From positions 1 through 6,828 of the forward strand of contig JAEWHQ010000209.1 in assembly GCA_023387715.1 (NCBI GenBank): DNA of 6,828 nt. Reading direction: 5' to 3'. The notes beneath the pieces were generated by a model. It was not told the origin of the DNA. It saw only the letters and a list, made by a program, of their open reading frames with translations, and searched no databases. Of the stretch, positions 1 to 6,828 are shown piece by piece. The DNA is from Pseudomonadota bacterium (GTDB lineage Bacteria > Pseudomonadota > Alphaproteobacteria > Rhizobiales > Rhizobiaceae). Made by a program: the position numbers and the translations under genes. How positions within the stretch are numbered: position 1 is the stretch's first letter; each line of letters starts with the position of its first letter.

Positions 1-211
1 CCTTGATCGTTTGATTAAGGATTTTATCGGAATATTGCTCGACACGCTGCGTTGTGCCGCCATAACCGGTCACCTGACAAAACAGGCGGTAAAGCGGAAC
101 AGAAGCATAGGCCGCGCCAATCATGCAGGCAAAAAAGCTTAGACAAGCAAATGCGATAACACGATTTGAAGTGTCCTTCTTGCCGCTTTTATCACCCTGC
201 TGAGTGCCCAT
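1..211 (-). CDS. ctaG: Cytochrome c oxidase assembly protein CtaG/Cox11 (N-terminal part, cut by window edge)
   Basis: First 70 codons of a Cox11-family protein; the rest lies beyond the left edge. Cox11 is a membrane-anchored periplasmic copper chaperone that delivers copper to the CuB site of oxidase subunit I. The visible part has a short polar N-terminus rich in Lys and Ser, one membrane segment at about residues 18-37, and right after it the family signature [17 protein letters not shown] (residues 39-55) with Cys45. The copper-binding CFCF-type motif expected further on is outside the window. The ATG at 211-209 is preceded by a strong purine-rich ribosome site (GGGGAGGG, 5 nt before the ATG). 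It follows the CoxF-like gene by 24 bp and is the last visible gene of the oxidase operon. The signature makes the family assignment secure. Confidence 0.95.
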   Translation of the reverse strand, partial: MGTQQGDKSGKKDTSNRVIAFACLSFFACMIGAAYASVPLYRLFCQVTGYGGTTQRVEQYSDKILNQTIK

Positions 212-235
212 TCTTCCCTCCCCTTTAAATATTCG

Positions 236-406
236 TTACATTGGCCGGATCAGTGCATTGGCACCAAGCTTGGCCCAAGTGCCGACATAAACAATAATCA
301 CAAACAGCGCCAAAGCGATGGCCAGACCAACGGAACGGTTACGCTGTGCGCGCTTTTGCTTTTCTGTCGGCTTGATCAGTTCCAGCTCGTTGTTAGACGT
401 GCTCAT
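236..406 (-). CDS. Small single-pass membrane protein, CoxF-like
   Basis: A 56-residue open reading frame that is easy to miss because of its length. It begins [18 protein letters not shown], continues with a basic stretch (KRAQRNR, about residues 18-24), then one hydrophobic membrane segment (about 26-43, [18 protein letters not shown]), and ends in a short tail ALIRPM. The basic side before the helix predicts an N-in, C-out topology. Its start overlaps the ctaB stop in an ATGA (406-403), and GGAG lies 7 nt before the ATG, so translation is probably coupled to ctaB. Small proteins at this position between ctaB and ctaG are known in alphaproteobacterial oxidase operons (CoxF in Rhizobiales and Paracoccus relatives) and are thought to help oxidase assembly, but no catalytic motif is visible. 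That the gene is real is well supported by position, ribosome site and topology; its exact role is inference. Confidence 0.85.
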   Translation of the reverse strand: MSTSNNELELIKPTEKQKRAQRNRSVGLAIALALFVIIVYVGTWAKLGANALIRPM

Positions 407-1353
407 GCTATAACTCCAAATCCGACAAGTGCTTTATAAACAAGTACCTCTGCCAACAACGTCGCAAACAGACCCGCCAGATAAAGCAGAGAAAAACGGA
501 ACAGTTTTCTGGCGCTTGCGATCATTGTTTCATGCGTTGGTGCGTTCAGCAAACGCCACGCATAATAAACAAAAGCCAGCCCCATAAGAATAGAAACGAC
601 ACCATAGGTAAGACCGGCAAAGCCCAATACCCACGGCAATACACCTACCGGCGCCATGATCAGTGAATAGCCGACAATCTGGCGTTTGGTGGAGGCTTCG
701 CCCTTCACATTCGGCATCATCGGGATGCGGGCAGCTTCATAATCATTGCTCATGAACAATGACAGCGCCCAGAAATGCGGAGGCGTCCAAAGGAAAATGA
801 TCAAAAACAGCACAATGCTGTCAAGACTGATAGAGCCTGTTGCGGCTGCCCAACCGATCATCGGAGGGAACGCACCGGAAGCGCCGCCGATCACAATATT
901 CTGCGGGGTTGAGCGCTTCAGCCACATAGAATAAATCACCACATAAAAGAAAATGGTGAAAGCCAGGAGCGCACCGGAAAGCCAGTTAACCAGTAGCCCG
1001 AGTGTCAGTACCGAGAGAACCGAAAGCGTCAGACCGAAAACCAGCACCTGCTCCGGTGAGATCAGGCCAGCCGGTATCGGGCGATTGCGGGTGCGCTTCA
1101 TGATGATGTCGATATCGGCATCATACCACATATTCAAAGCACCCGATGCGCCGGCACCAACAGCAATGCAAAGAATGGTGATTGCGGCCAGAACCGGGTT
1201 CATATGACCCGGTGCTGCCATTAAACCAACAAAGCCTGTGAACACCACAAGTGACATTACACGCGGTTTTAACAGCGTGATATAATCCGATGCCATCGCT
1301 TCAGAGAGGCGATATTCATTATCGGAGGCTATATTTTTTCCAATCACAGACAT
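403..1353 (-). CDS. ctaB: Protoheme IX farnesyltransferase (heme O synthase)
   Basis: UbiA-superfamily prenyltransferase that adds a farnesyl group to heme b to make heme O, the precursor of the heme A used by the oxidase encoded next door. It is a multi-pass inner-membrane protein. Counting from the chosen start, the first prenyl-diphosphate/Mg site is NMWYDADID (about residues 74-82), followed by the conserved [10 protein letters not shown] (88-97); the second polar site is [12 protein letters not shown] (203-214). The motifs LKPRVMSL near the N-terminus and [11 protein letters not shown] in the middle are typical of CtaB/CyoE. Length 316 aa is normal. I chose the ATG at 1353 because GGA lies 9 nt upstream and the N-terminus MSVIGKN looks like the family; an in-frame ATG at 1362 (319 aa) is possible but has only GG directly against it. 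The gene ends in a 4-bp overlap with the CoxF-like gene and is separated from ctaD by an unusual structured gap. Confidence 0.96.
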   Translation of the reverse strand: MSVIGKNIASDNEYRLSEAMASDYITLLKPRVMSLVVFTGFVGLMAAPGHMNPVLAAITILCIAVGAGASGALNMWYDADIDIIMKRTRNRPIPAGLISPEQVLVFGLTLSVLSVLTLGLLVNWLSGALLAFTIFFYVVIYSMWLKRSTPQNIVIGGASGAFPPMIGWAAATGSISLDSIVLFLIIFLWTPPHFWALSLFMSNDYEAARIPMMPNVKGEASTKRQIVGYSLIMAPVGVLPWVLGFAGLTYGVVSILMGLAFVYYAWRLLNAPTHETMIASARKLFRFSLLYLAGLFATLLAEVLVYKALVGFGVIA

Positions 1354-1368
1354 TGCTCTCATTCCATC

Positions 1369-1384
1369 AGGACAATCATGTCCT
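1369..1384 (-). promoter_or_regulatory. Small hairpin just upstream of the ctaB start
   Basis: A perfect 6-bp inverted repeat AGGACA/TGTCCT with a 4-nt loop. On the minus-strand transcript the 5' arm contains AAGGA, the nearest strong Shine-Dalgarno-like sequence upstream of ctaB. Inside it lies the ATG of a six-codon frame (1379-1359, MIVLME) whose TGA overlaps the alternative ctaB ATG at 1362. The hairpin could hide or place the ribosome site. The symmetry is seen directly; a function is speculative, because a 6-bp stem can arise by chance. Confidence 0.35.
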
Positions 1385-1415
1385 TATTCAGCATTGAGCG
1401 ACTTTAAGCCGGACA

Positions 1416-1459
1416 ATGAATATTTTCGAAAAGCTCAACAGATTTACGAAAATATTCAT
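1416..1459. repeat. Perfect 13-bp inverted repeat in the ctaD-ctaB gap
   Basis: The arms ATGAATATTTTCG (1416-1428) and CGAAAATATTCAT (1447-1459) are exact reverse complements around an 18-nt spacer. It lies wholly between ctaD and ctaB, about 90 bp before ctaB. It is A+T-rich with no T-run on either side, so it is not a standard intrinsic terminator. It could be an operator for a dimeric regulator, an RNA processing stem, or part of a bipartite structure with the G+C-rich hairpin next to it. A plus-strand reading frame starts at the first ATG of the repeat but shows no sign of being a gene. Confidence 0.6.
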
Positions 1460-1476
1460 GGATCATCGTTGTTGCG

Positions 1477-1503
1477 TTCCGGACGGCGACCCGCCGCCCG
1501 GAA
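1477..1503 (-). terminator. G+C-rich hairpin after ctaD (terminator-like or mRNA-stabilising stem)
   Basis: A 12-bp stem (arms 1477-1488 and 1492-1503) with a 3-nt loop, beginning 17 nt after the ctaD stop. On the minus-strand RNA all 12 positions pair, one as G-U; on the plus strand the same position would be an A-C mismatch, so the structure fits the cta transcript and not the opposite strand. No U-run follows (the next bases are CGCAAC), so it is either a weak or factor-assisted terminator or a stem that protects the ctaC-ctaD message from 3' decay. Position and strand bias support a real element; which of these it is remains inference. Confidence 0.6.
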
Positions 1504-1520
1504 GTCTTATTAGTACTCTC

Positions 1521-3203
<1,683 letters not shown>

Positions 3204-3212
3204 TTACCGGAA

Positions 3213-4100
3213 TTAATTACCGGCAGCTGCCACCTTATTTGTTGCCTGACCACCTTCAACAGCAGCCCTCAGCGCCTTATTGGCACCGCTTACATCAGAA
3301 GCCGCCGCTGCCAACCAAGTTTCATAATTTTCCTTGGAAACAACACGTACTGCAATCGGCATAAACGCATGATCCTTGCCACAAAGCTCGGAACACTGGC
3401 CATAATAAAGGCCTTCGCGATCAGCCTTAAACCAAGCTTCGTTCAGACGACCTGGCACCGCATCCATTTTAACACCAAAGGCCGGAATAGCCCATGAGTG
3501 AATAACGTCAGCCGCTGTAACCAGCAAACGAACGGTTTCACCGACCGGCACAACCACTTCATTATCAACAGCGAGCAGACGCGGATATTTAGCGATATCT
3601 TCTTTGCCTGCATCAGCACGTTCACCTTCCTGAAGCATCAGAGAATCAAAGCTGACCTGATTTTCAGTCTGATATTCATAGCCCCAGTACCACTGGTAAC
3701 CGGTCGCCTTTACAGTCAGTGCTGCATCATCAGGCGAATATTGCGCTGTCAGAAGCTGGAATGACGGAATAGCGATACACACAAGCGCAATCACCGGACC
3801 TGTAGTCCAAATGACTTCAATCATTGTGTTATGGCTTGTTTTAGACGGAACCGGATTGGCACTGGCGCGGTACTTTAAAATGACCCAGAGGATCAGAAGA
3901 AGCACCAGTGTCGTCACCGGAATAATAAACCAGAGTGTATACTCTTCAAACCATTTAATCTGCTCCATGATACCGGTAGCAGGCTCTTGGAATCTGTATT
4001 CCCAATCGCGCGGCTGGTCTGCCTGCGCAGATATACTGGTCCACAGAAGTGCCAGAACACCAAATACGGTGCCCATTGATGTGGCAAAAATCTTTCTCAC
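3213..4100 (-). CDS. ctaC: Cytochrome c oxidase subunit II (CuA subunit)
   Basis: Periplasmic electron-entry subunit that takes electrons from cytochrome c through the binuclear CuA centre and passes them to subunit I. With the GTG at 4100 the protein is 295 aa: a signal peptide (about 1-27, ending ISAQA), two membrane helices (about 54-76 and 95-117), then the cupredoxin domain with the aromatic stretch YQWYWGYEY (135-143) and the complete CuA set His201, Cys236, Glu238, Cys240, His244 and Met247 in YYGQCSELCGKDHAFMPI. The GTG start is chosen because GGGAGAG lies 7 nt upstream and it gives a clean signal sequence; the ATG eight codons later (4076) has no ribosome site and loses the basic n-region. 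The C-terminal 25 or so residues are Ala/Gly-rich and probably a flexible tail. No heme c motif (CxxCH) is present, so this is not a caa3-type subunit. First gene of the operon. Confidence 0.97.
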   Translation of the reverse strand: MRKIFATSMGTVFGVLALLWTSISAQADQPRDWEYRFQEPATGIMEQIKWFEEYTLWFIIPVTTLVLLLILWVILKYRASANPVPSKTSHNTMIEVIWTTGPVIALVCIAIPSFQLLTAQYSPDDAALTVKATGYQWYWGYEYQTENQVSFDSLMLQEGERADAGKEDIAKYPRLLAVDNEVVVPVGETVRLLVTAADVIHSWAIPAFGVKMDAVPGRLNEAWFKADREGLYYGQCSELCGKDHAFMPIAVRVVSKENYETWLAAAASDVSGANKALRAAVEGGQATNKVAAAGN

Positions 4101-4250
4101 CAGAATTCTCTCCCGTTGTAGCCTTTTGCAGGCTGGACGCCAGCTATCCCTACAAAACAACCGCCATCCCCCATTTGGCGTTCAACCACACCTTAACGCA
4201 CACCGCAAGGAAGGCGAATATGTTATCATGCGGCATTTTTGCGCGCGCCC

Positions 4251-4277
4251 CTGTAATTTAAAGAAAAATAACTACAG
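4251..4277. repeat. Imperfect inverted repeat upstream of ctaC
   Basis: Arms CTGTAATT (4251-4258) and AACTACAG (4270-4277) match at 7 of 8 positions; on the minus-strand RNA the odd pair is G-U, giving an 8-bp stem with an 11-nt A+T-rich loop. It lies about 150-180 bp before the ctaC start, in the range of an operator or leader structure. No T-run follows on either strand. Chance occurrence cannot be excluded. Confidence 0.3.
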
Positions 4278-4279
4278 GC

Positions 4280-4295
4280 TTTTGATCAAAATCTT
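4280..4295. promoter_or_regulatory. Palindrome resembling an FNR/FixK-type box (weak)
   Basis: TTTTGATCAAAA (4280-4291) is a perfect palindrome. Read as an FNR/FixK box (TTGAT-N4-ATCAA), bases 4282-4295 match 8 of 10 specified positions (TTGAT, then ATCTT in place of ATCAA). FNR-family regulators control terminal oxidases in many alphaproteobacteria, which makes the position suggestive. The match is imperfect and the site is about 180 bp from the ctaC start, so this is a tentative call. Confidence 0.25.
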
Positions 4296-4387
4296 GTGCA
4301 TACCGGCGCAGTTTAAGCACTTTCCTCACAAATCTGCCGTGTTTTAAACCAATATCAATAAAAATGCGCAACATCTCATTGGAAGTC

Positions 4388-4417
4388 TTATCATTTCGCC
4401 TTATTGAAGATGATAAT
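4388..4417 (+). promoter_or_regulatory. Putative sigma-70-type promoter of the IalB-family gene
   Basis: TTATCA (4388-4393) and GATAAT (4412-4417) are separated by 18 bp and match 4 of 6 and 5 of 6 consensus bases. This would start transcription near 4424 and leave a leader of about 50 nt before the ATG at 4475. It is the best-spaced pair I found in the divergent region. Confidence 0.4.
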
Positions 4418-4474
4418 ATACTTTTTATGCCGGTACAGCGCGATAGTGCCACGGTGATTCGATCTGGAGCTTCC

Positions 4475-5056
4475 ATGACTGTTCGTAAAATTTCTCAGCG
4501 ATTAGCAATTTTCTCTTTGTGTCTTGGCGGTATTTTCGCTGGTTCGGCCGGCATTGCAAATGCACAGAACACCGCTCAGCAACAAGCGCCTACGGCAACC
4601 GAACAATCCAGCACTGCCGGTAATCAAAAAGGCACCCTGCGCTCCAAACACGGTGAATGGTCGATCCTTTGCGATACGCCGGCCGGAGCTCAGAACGAAC
4701 AATGCGCCCTCATCCAAAATGTGGTGGCAGCAGACCGTCCTGAACTCGGCCTCTCAGTTGTTGTCCTGAAAACCGCTGATAATAAAGCACGTATCTTGCG
4801 CGTACTGGCACCGCTCGGCGTATTGCTGCCAAATGGCCTTGGTCTTAATGTTGACGGCAAAGATATCGGCCGCGCTTATTTCGTGCGCTGCTTTGAAGAC
4901 GGCTGCTATGCAGAGGTTATCCTTGACGAAGCCTTGATGAAAACCTTCCGTGCAGGCAAATCCGCCACCTTTATCGTGTTCCAGACACCGGAAGAAGGCA
5001 TTGGTATTCCTGTTGATTTGAAGGGCTTTGCTGAAGGCTTTGACGCTCTTCCTTAA
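4475..5056 (+). CDS. Invasion-associated locus B (IalB) family secreted protein
   Basis: A 193-aa exported protein of the IalB family, named after a Bartonella protein linked to erythrocyte invasion but widespread in non-pathogenic alphaproteobacteria, where its function is unclear. It has a Sec signal peptide (about 1-30, ending GIANA), a polar Gln/Thr/Ser-rich linker (31-53), then the family domain: HGEWSILCDTP near the start, CALIQ, and a C-terminal part with YFVRCFEDGCYAEV. The mature protein has four cysteines, Cys66/Cys77 and Cys139/Cys144, spaced as two likely disulfide pairs, which fits a periplasmic location. The ATG at 4475 is chosen because GGAG lies 6 nt upstream and it begins a clean signal peptide; the frame stays open back to an ATG at 4364, but the extra 37 residues are charged and would bury the signal sequence. 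It is divergent from ctaC and followed by a terminator-like hairpin. I would not infer virulence from the family name. Confidence 0.9.
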   Translation: MTVRKISQRLAIFSLCLGGIFAGSAGIANAQNTAQQQAPTATEQSSTAGNQKGTLRSKHGEWSILCDTPAGAQNEQCALIQNVVAADRPELGLSVVVLKTADNKARILRVLAPLGVLLPNGLGLNVDGKDIGRAYFVRCFEDGCYAEVILDEALMKTFRAGKSATFIVFQTPEEGIGIPVDLKGFAEGFDALP

Positions 5057-5087
5057 ACGAGCGGTTGTTCTTCACTGTTGAAACGCC

Positions 5088-5127
5088 TACATCCTGCGAA
5101 TGTGATAAGTTTGCAGGATGTATTTTT
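5088..5127 (+). terminator. Terminator-like hairpin between ialB and tldD, overlapping the tldD ribosome site
   Basis: The arms TACATCCTGCGAA (5088-5100) and TTTGCAGGATGTA (5110-5122) form a 13-bp stem (12 Watson-Crick pairs and one G-U) around a 9-nt loop, followed immediately by five T residues (5123-5127). This has the form of an intrinsic terminator for the IalB-family gene, beginning 31 nt after its stop. The tldD ATG follows the last T directly, and the only Shine-Dalgarno-like sequence for tldD (AGGA, 5115-5118) is inside the 3' arm. The same stem may therefore end ialB transcription and mask tldD translation on read-through RNA. Confidence 0.75.
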
Positions 5128-6540
5128 ATGAAAAGCCTGATTGATAGTTTTGACGCCAATCGCGACGATATTCAGCGTATTTTAAGCCAGACACTGCAAG
5201 GCAGCGATGATGGCGAACTTTATCTGGAATATGGCGAAGCCGAATCATTGGGCTTTGATAATGGCCGGTTAAAAACCGGTGCCTTCAATCAGGATCAGGG
5301 CTTTGGACTGCGCGCCGTTGCCGCTGAGGCCATTGGTTACGCCCATGCAGGTGAATTGTCACTTGCGGCATTAAAACGTGCAGCCGATGCCGTTTCTGCC
5401 ACCAGCCACGGCTATAATGGCCAATATAGTGCTGCACCGCTTGGCACCAACCGTCAGCTTTACACCGACGAAAACCCGATCGGCTCTCCGAGCTTTGATG
5501 CCAAAGTGCGCCTCCTTCAAGAGATCGATGCCTATTTGCGCGCCAAAGATCCAAAAGTGCGTCAGGTTTCCGTATCTGTTGCCGCATCCTGGAAACAAGT
5601 CGAGATTTTACGTGCCGATGGCCATTTTGTGCGTGATGTGCGCCCGATGGTGCGCCTCAATGTCTCGGTTGTGGCAGGTTCCGGCGACCGTCAGGAAACA
5701 GGCTCTTTCAGCCATGGCGGGCGTGCGCTGTTTGGTGAATTTATTGCAACAGACGCATGGCAATATGCGGCAGATGAAGCCTTGCGTCAGGCATTGGTCA
5801 ATCTGGAAGCTGTGCCCGCCCCTGCCGGAACCATGGATATTGTGCTTGCCAATGGCTGGCCGGGTGTCATGCTGCATGAAGCCGTTGGCCATGGTTTGGA
5901 AGGTGATTTCAACCGTAAGAAAACCTCAGCCTTTGCAGGCCTGATGGGGCAGCAGGTTGCCTCCAAAGGGGTAACGGTTGTGGATGACGGCACCATCATG
6001 CAGCGTCGCGGCTCGCTGACAATTGATGATGAAGGCACCCCAACCAATCGCACCGTGCTGATCGAAGACGGCAAGCTCGTCAATTATATGCAGGATCGCC
6101 AGAATGCCCGCCTGATGGGTATGCAGCCAACCGGTAATGGACGCCGCGAATCCTATGCCCACGCCCCTATGCCGCGTATGACCAACACCATCATGCTTTC
6201 CGGCGACAAAACACCGGAAGAAATCATCGCTTCGGTCAAAAACGGTATCTATGCTGTTTCCTTCGGTGGCGGTCAGGTCGATATCACATCCGGCAAATTC
6301 GTATTCGGCTGCACCGAAGCTTATAAAATCGAAAACGGCAAAGTCACTGCCCCGATTAAAGGCGCGATGCTGATCGGCAACGGCCCGGAAGCCATGCAGC
6401 GCATCACCATGCTCGGCAATGATTCAAAGCTGGATAACGGCACCGGCAATTGCGGTAAAGGCGGCCAATGGGTGCCTGTCGGCGTTGGGCAGCCACATTT
6501 ACGCATGGATCAGATGACTGTCGGTGGCACAGCCGTTTAA
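5128..6540 (+). CDS. tldD: Zinc metalloprotease TldD
   Basis: TldD subunit of the TldD/PmbA (TldE) protease, a cytoplasmic zinc enzyme that degrades unfolded or leader-bearing peptides; in E. coli it is needed for microcin B17 maturation and CcdA turnover. At 470 aa it is full length. The catalytic HExxxH motif is HEAVGH (residues 250-255) within GVMLHEAVGHGLEGDFNRKK, and the conserved C-terminal cysteine is Cys442 in GNCGKGGQWVPVGVGQP, equivalent to the third zinc ligand of the E. coli protein. The presence of HExxxH separates it from PmbA, which lacks it; no pmbA is in the window. I start at the ATG at 5128 (MKSLIDSF), with AGGA 9 nt upstream; the frame is open from a TTG at 5065, but that extension would run through the hairpin and is not family-like. 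An SDR gene follows 16 bp downstream. Confidence 0.96.
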   Translation: MKSLIDSFDANRDDIQRILSQTLQGSDDGELYLEYGEAESLGFDNGRLKTGAFNQDQGFGLRAVAAEAIGYAHAGELSLAALKRAADAVSATSHGYNGQYSAAPLGTNRQLYTDENPIGSPSFDAKVRLLQEIDAYLRAKDPKVRQVSVSVAASWKQVEILRADGHFVRDVRPMVRLNVSVVAGSGDRQETGSFSHGGRALFGEFIATDAWQYAADEALRQALVNLEAVPAPAGTMDIVLANGWPGVMLHEAVGHGLEGDFNRKKTSAFAGLMGQQVASKGVTVVDDGTIMQRRGSLTIDDEGTPTNRTVLIEDGKLVNYMQDRQNARLMGMQPTGNGRRESYAHAPMPRMTNTIMLSGDKTPEEIIASVKNGIYAVSFGGGQVDITSGKFVFGCTEAYKIENGKVTAPIKGAMLIGNGPEAMQRITMLGNDSKLDNGTGNCGKGGQWVPVGVGQPHLRMDQMTVGGTAV

Positions 6541-6556
6541 ATTCGAAAGCAATCTG

Positions 6557-6828
6557 ATGTCACCGTTAAACGGAACAACTGCCGTAATCACTGGCGCAGG
6601 GCGCGGTCTTGGTGCCGCGCTTGCCATCACTCTGGCTGATGCAGGCGCACAAGTCATTCTTTGCGCCCGCTCGGCGCAGGCTCTTTCCCAAGTAGCCGCA
6701 ATCATTGCAAAGCGCACCGGACAAACTGCCGGTCAGGTGATTGTCGACCTTGCAGACAATGCCAGTATTAAGCAGGCCGTCGCTAATATCATTGCCAAAT
6801 ATCAGCATATTGATTTGCTGATTAATAA
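6557..6828 (+). CDS. Short-chain dehydrogenase/reductase (N-terminal part, cut by window edge)
   Basis: First 90 codons of a classical SDR-family NAD(P)-dependent oxidoreductase. The Rossmann fold begins at once with the nucleotide-binding motif TGAGRGLG (residues 12-19). Residues VILCARS (33-39) follow the second strand; the basic Arg38 after it hints at NADP(H) preference. The acidic VDLAD (62-66) touches the adenine ring in the family, and the strand IDLLIN at the right edge is the start of the NNAG motif. The active-site Ser-Tyr-Lys lies beyond the window, so neither the substrate nor catalytic integrity can be judged. The ATG at 6557 is 16 bp after the tldD stop with only a weak GAAAG ribosome site, and the two genes are probably co-transcribed. 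A specific function cannot be assigned from this part. Confidence 0.9.
   Translation, partial: MSPLNGTTAVITGAGRGLGAALAITLADAGAQVILCARSAQALSQVAAIIAKRTGQTAGQVIVDLADNASIKQAVANIIAKYQHIDLLIN

Larger units (their letters stand above)
4101..4474. promoter_or_regulatory. Divergent intergenic region between ctaC and the IalB-family gene
   Basis: This 374-bp stretch has no convincing gene and must hold the promoters of the left-going cta operon and the right-going ialB gene. I found a plausible promoter only toward ialB (4388-4417). Toward ctaC I could not find a well-spaced -35/-10 pair. Symmetric elements are a 12-bp palindrome at 4280-4291 and an imperfect inverted repeat at 4251-4277. Short reading frames on both strands here look accidental. 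The 5' leader of ctaC could therefore be up to about 200 nt. Confidence 0.6.

Noticed and set aside
3205..3221. Short symmetric CCGG...CCGG motif at the ctaC-ctaD junction
   Set aside because: Only 4-bp arms overlapping the ctaC stop; too weak to call a terminator, and the 39-bp gap fits simple co-transcription.
4131..4144. 5-bp GCTGG/CCAGC hairpin upstream of the ctaC ribosome site
   Set aside because: The stem is short, no T-run follows, and it does not cover the ribosome site; it is within chance expectation.
3811..4347. 178-codon plus-strand frame over the ctaC 5' end and upstream DNA
   Set aside because: It is antisense to the conserved ctaC signal and membrane region, with a composition typical of a shadow frame.
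4258..4476. A 72-codon minus-strand reading frame starting opposite the ialB ATG
   Set aside because: It lies in the divergent control region, has no ribosome site, resembles no family I know, and its start only reflects the CATG symmetry at the ialB start.
5065..5127. Longer tldD reading frame from a TTG at 5065
   Set aside because: The extension would translate through the terminator-like hairpin and has no family-like residues; the ATG at 5128 gives the normal 470-aa TldD.
6541..6556. Possible terminator or promoter between tldD and the SDR gene
   Set aside because: The 16-bp gap has no symmetry or promoter-like hexamers; the genes are simply adjacent in the same direction.

Overview
The window is chromosomal DNA of an alphaproteobacterium, most likely in the order Hyphomicrobiales (Brucella/Bartonella relatives). 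I base this on the gene order of the cytochrome oxidase cluster, the close agreement of the CtaD residues with the Paracoccus aa3 oxidase, and the neighbouring IalB-family gene. Base composition is moderate (about half G+C by eye). No mobile element, tRNA, rRNA or CRISPR array is visible, and every full gene belongs to a known family.

Minus strand, read right to left from about 4100 down to 1: ctaC (subunit II, GTG start), ctaD (subunit I), ctaB (protoheme IX farnesyltransferase, heme O synthase), a 56-residue CoxF-like membrane protein, and the start of ctaG/cox11 (copper delivery to CuB), which runs off the left edge. Together they build the aa3-type cytochrome c oxidase: two core subunits, the first step of heme A synthesis, and a copper chaperone. 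Spacings are 39 bp (ctaC-ctaD), about 160 bp (ctaD-ctaB), a 4-bp ATGA overlap (ctaB-coxF) and 24 bp (coxF-ctaG). The wide ctaD-ctaB gap holds three separate inverted repeats and looks like the regulatory or processing joint between the structural and assembly genes.

A 374-bp divergent intergenic region (4101-4474) separates ctaC from the plus-strand genes. It has a plausible promoter toward the right and weak palindromes, but no convincing promoter toward ctaC.

Plus strand: a secreted IalB-family protein (4475-5056), tldD (5128-6540, zinc metalloprotease of the TldD/PmbA pair) and the first 90 residues of a short-chain dehydrogenase/reductase that runs off the right edge. The most interesting non-coding feature is a terminator-like hairpin between ialB and tldD. 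Its T-run touches the tldD start codon and its 3' arm contains the only visible tldD ribosome binding site. I see no novel multi-gene system; the points worth a second look are RNA structures at gene junctions.
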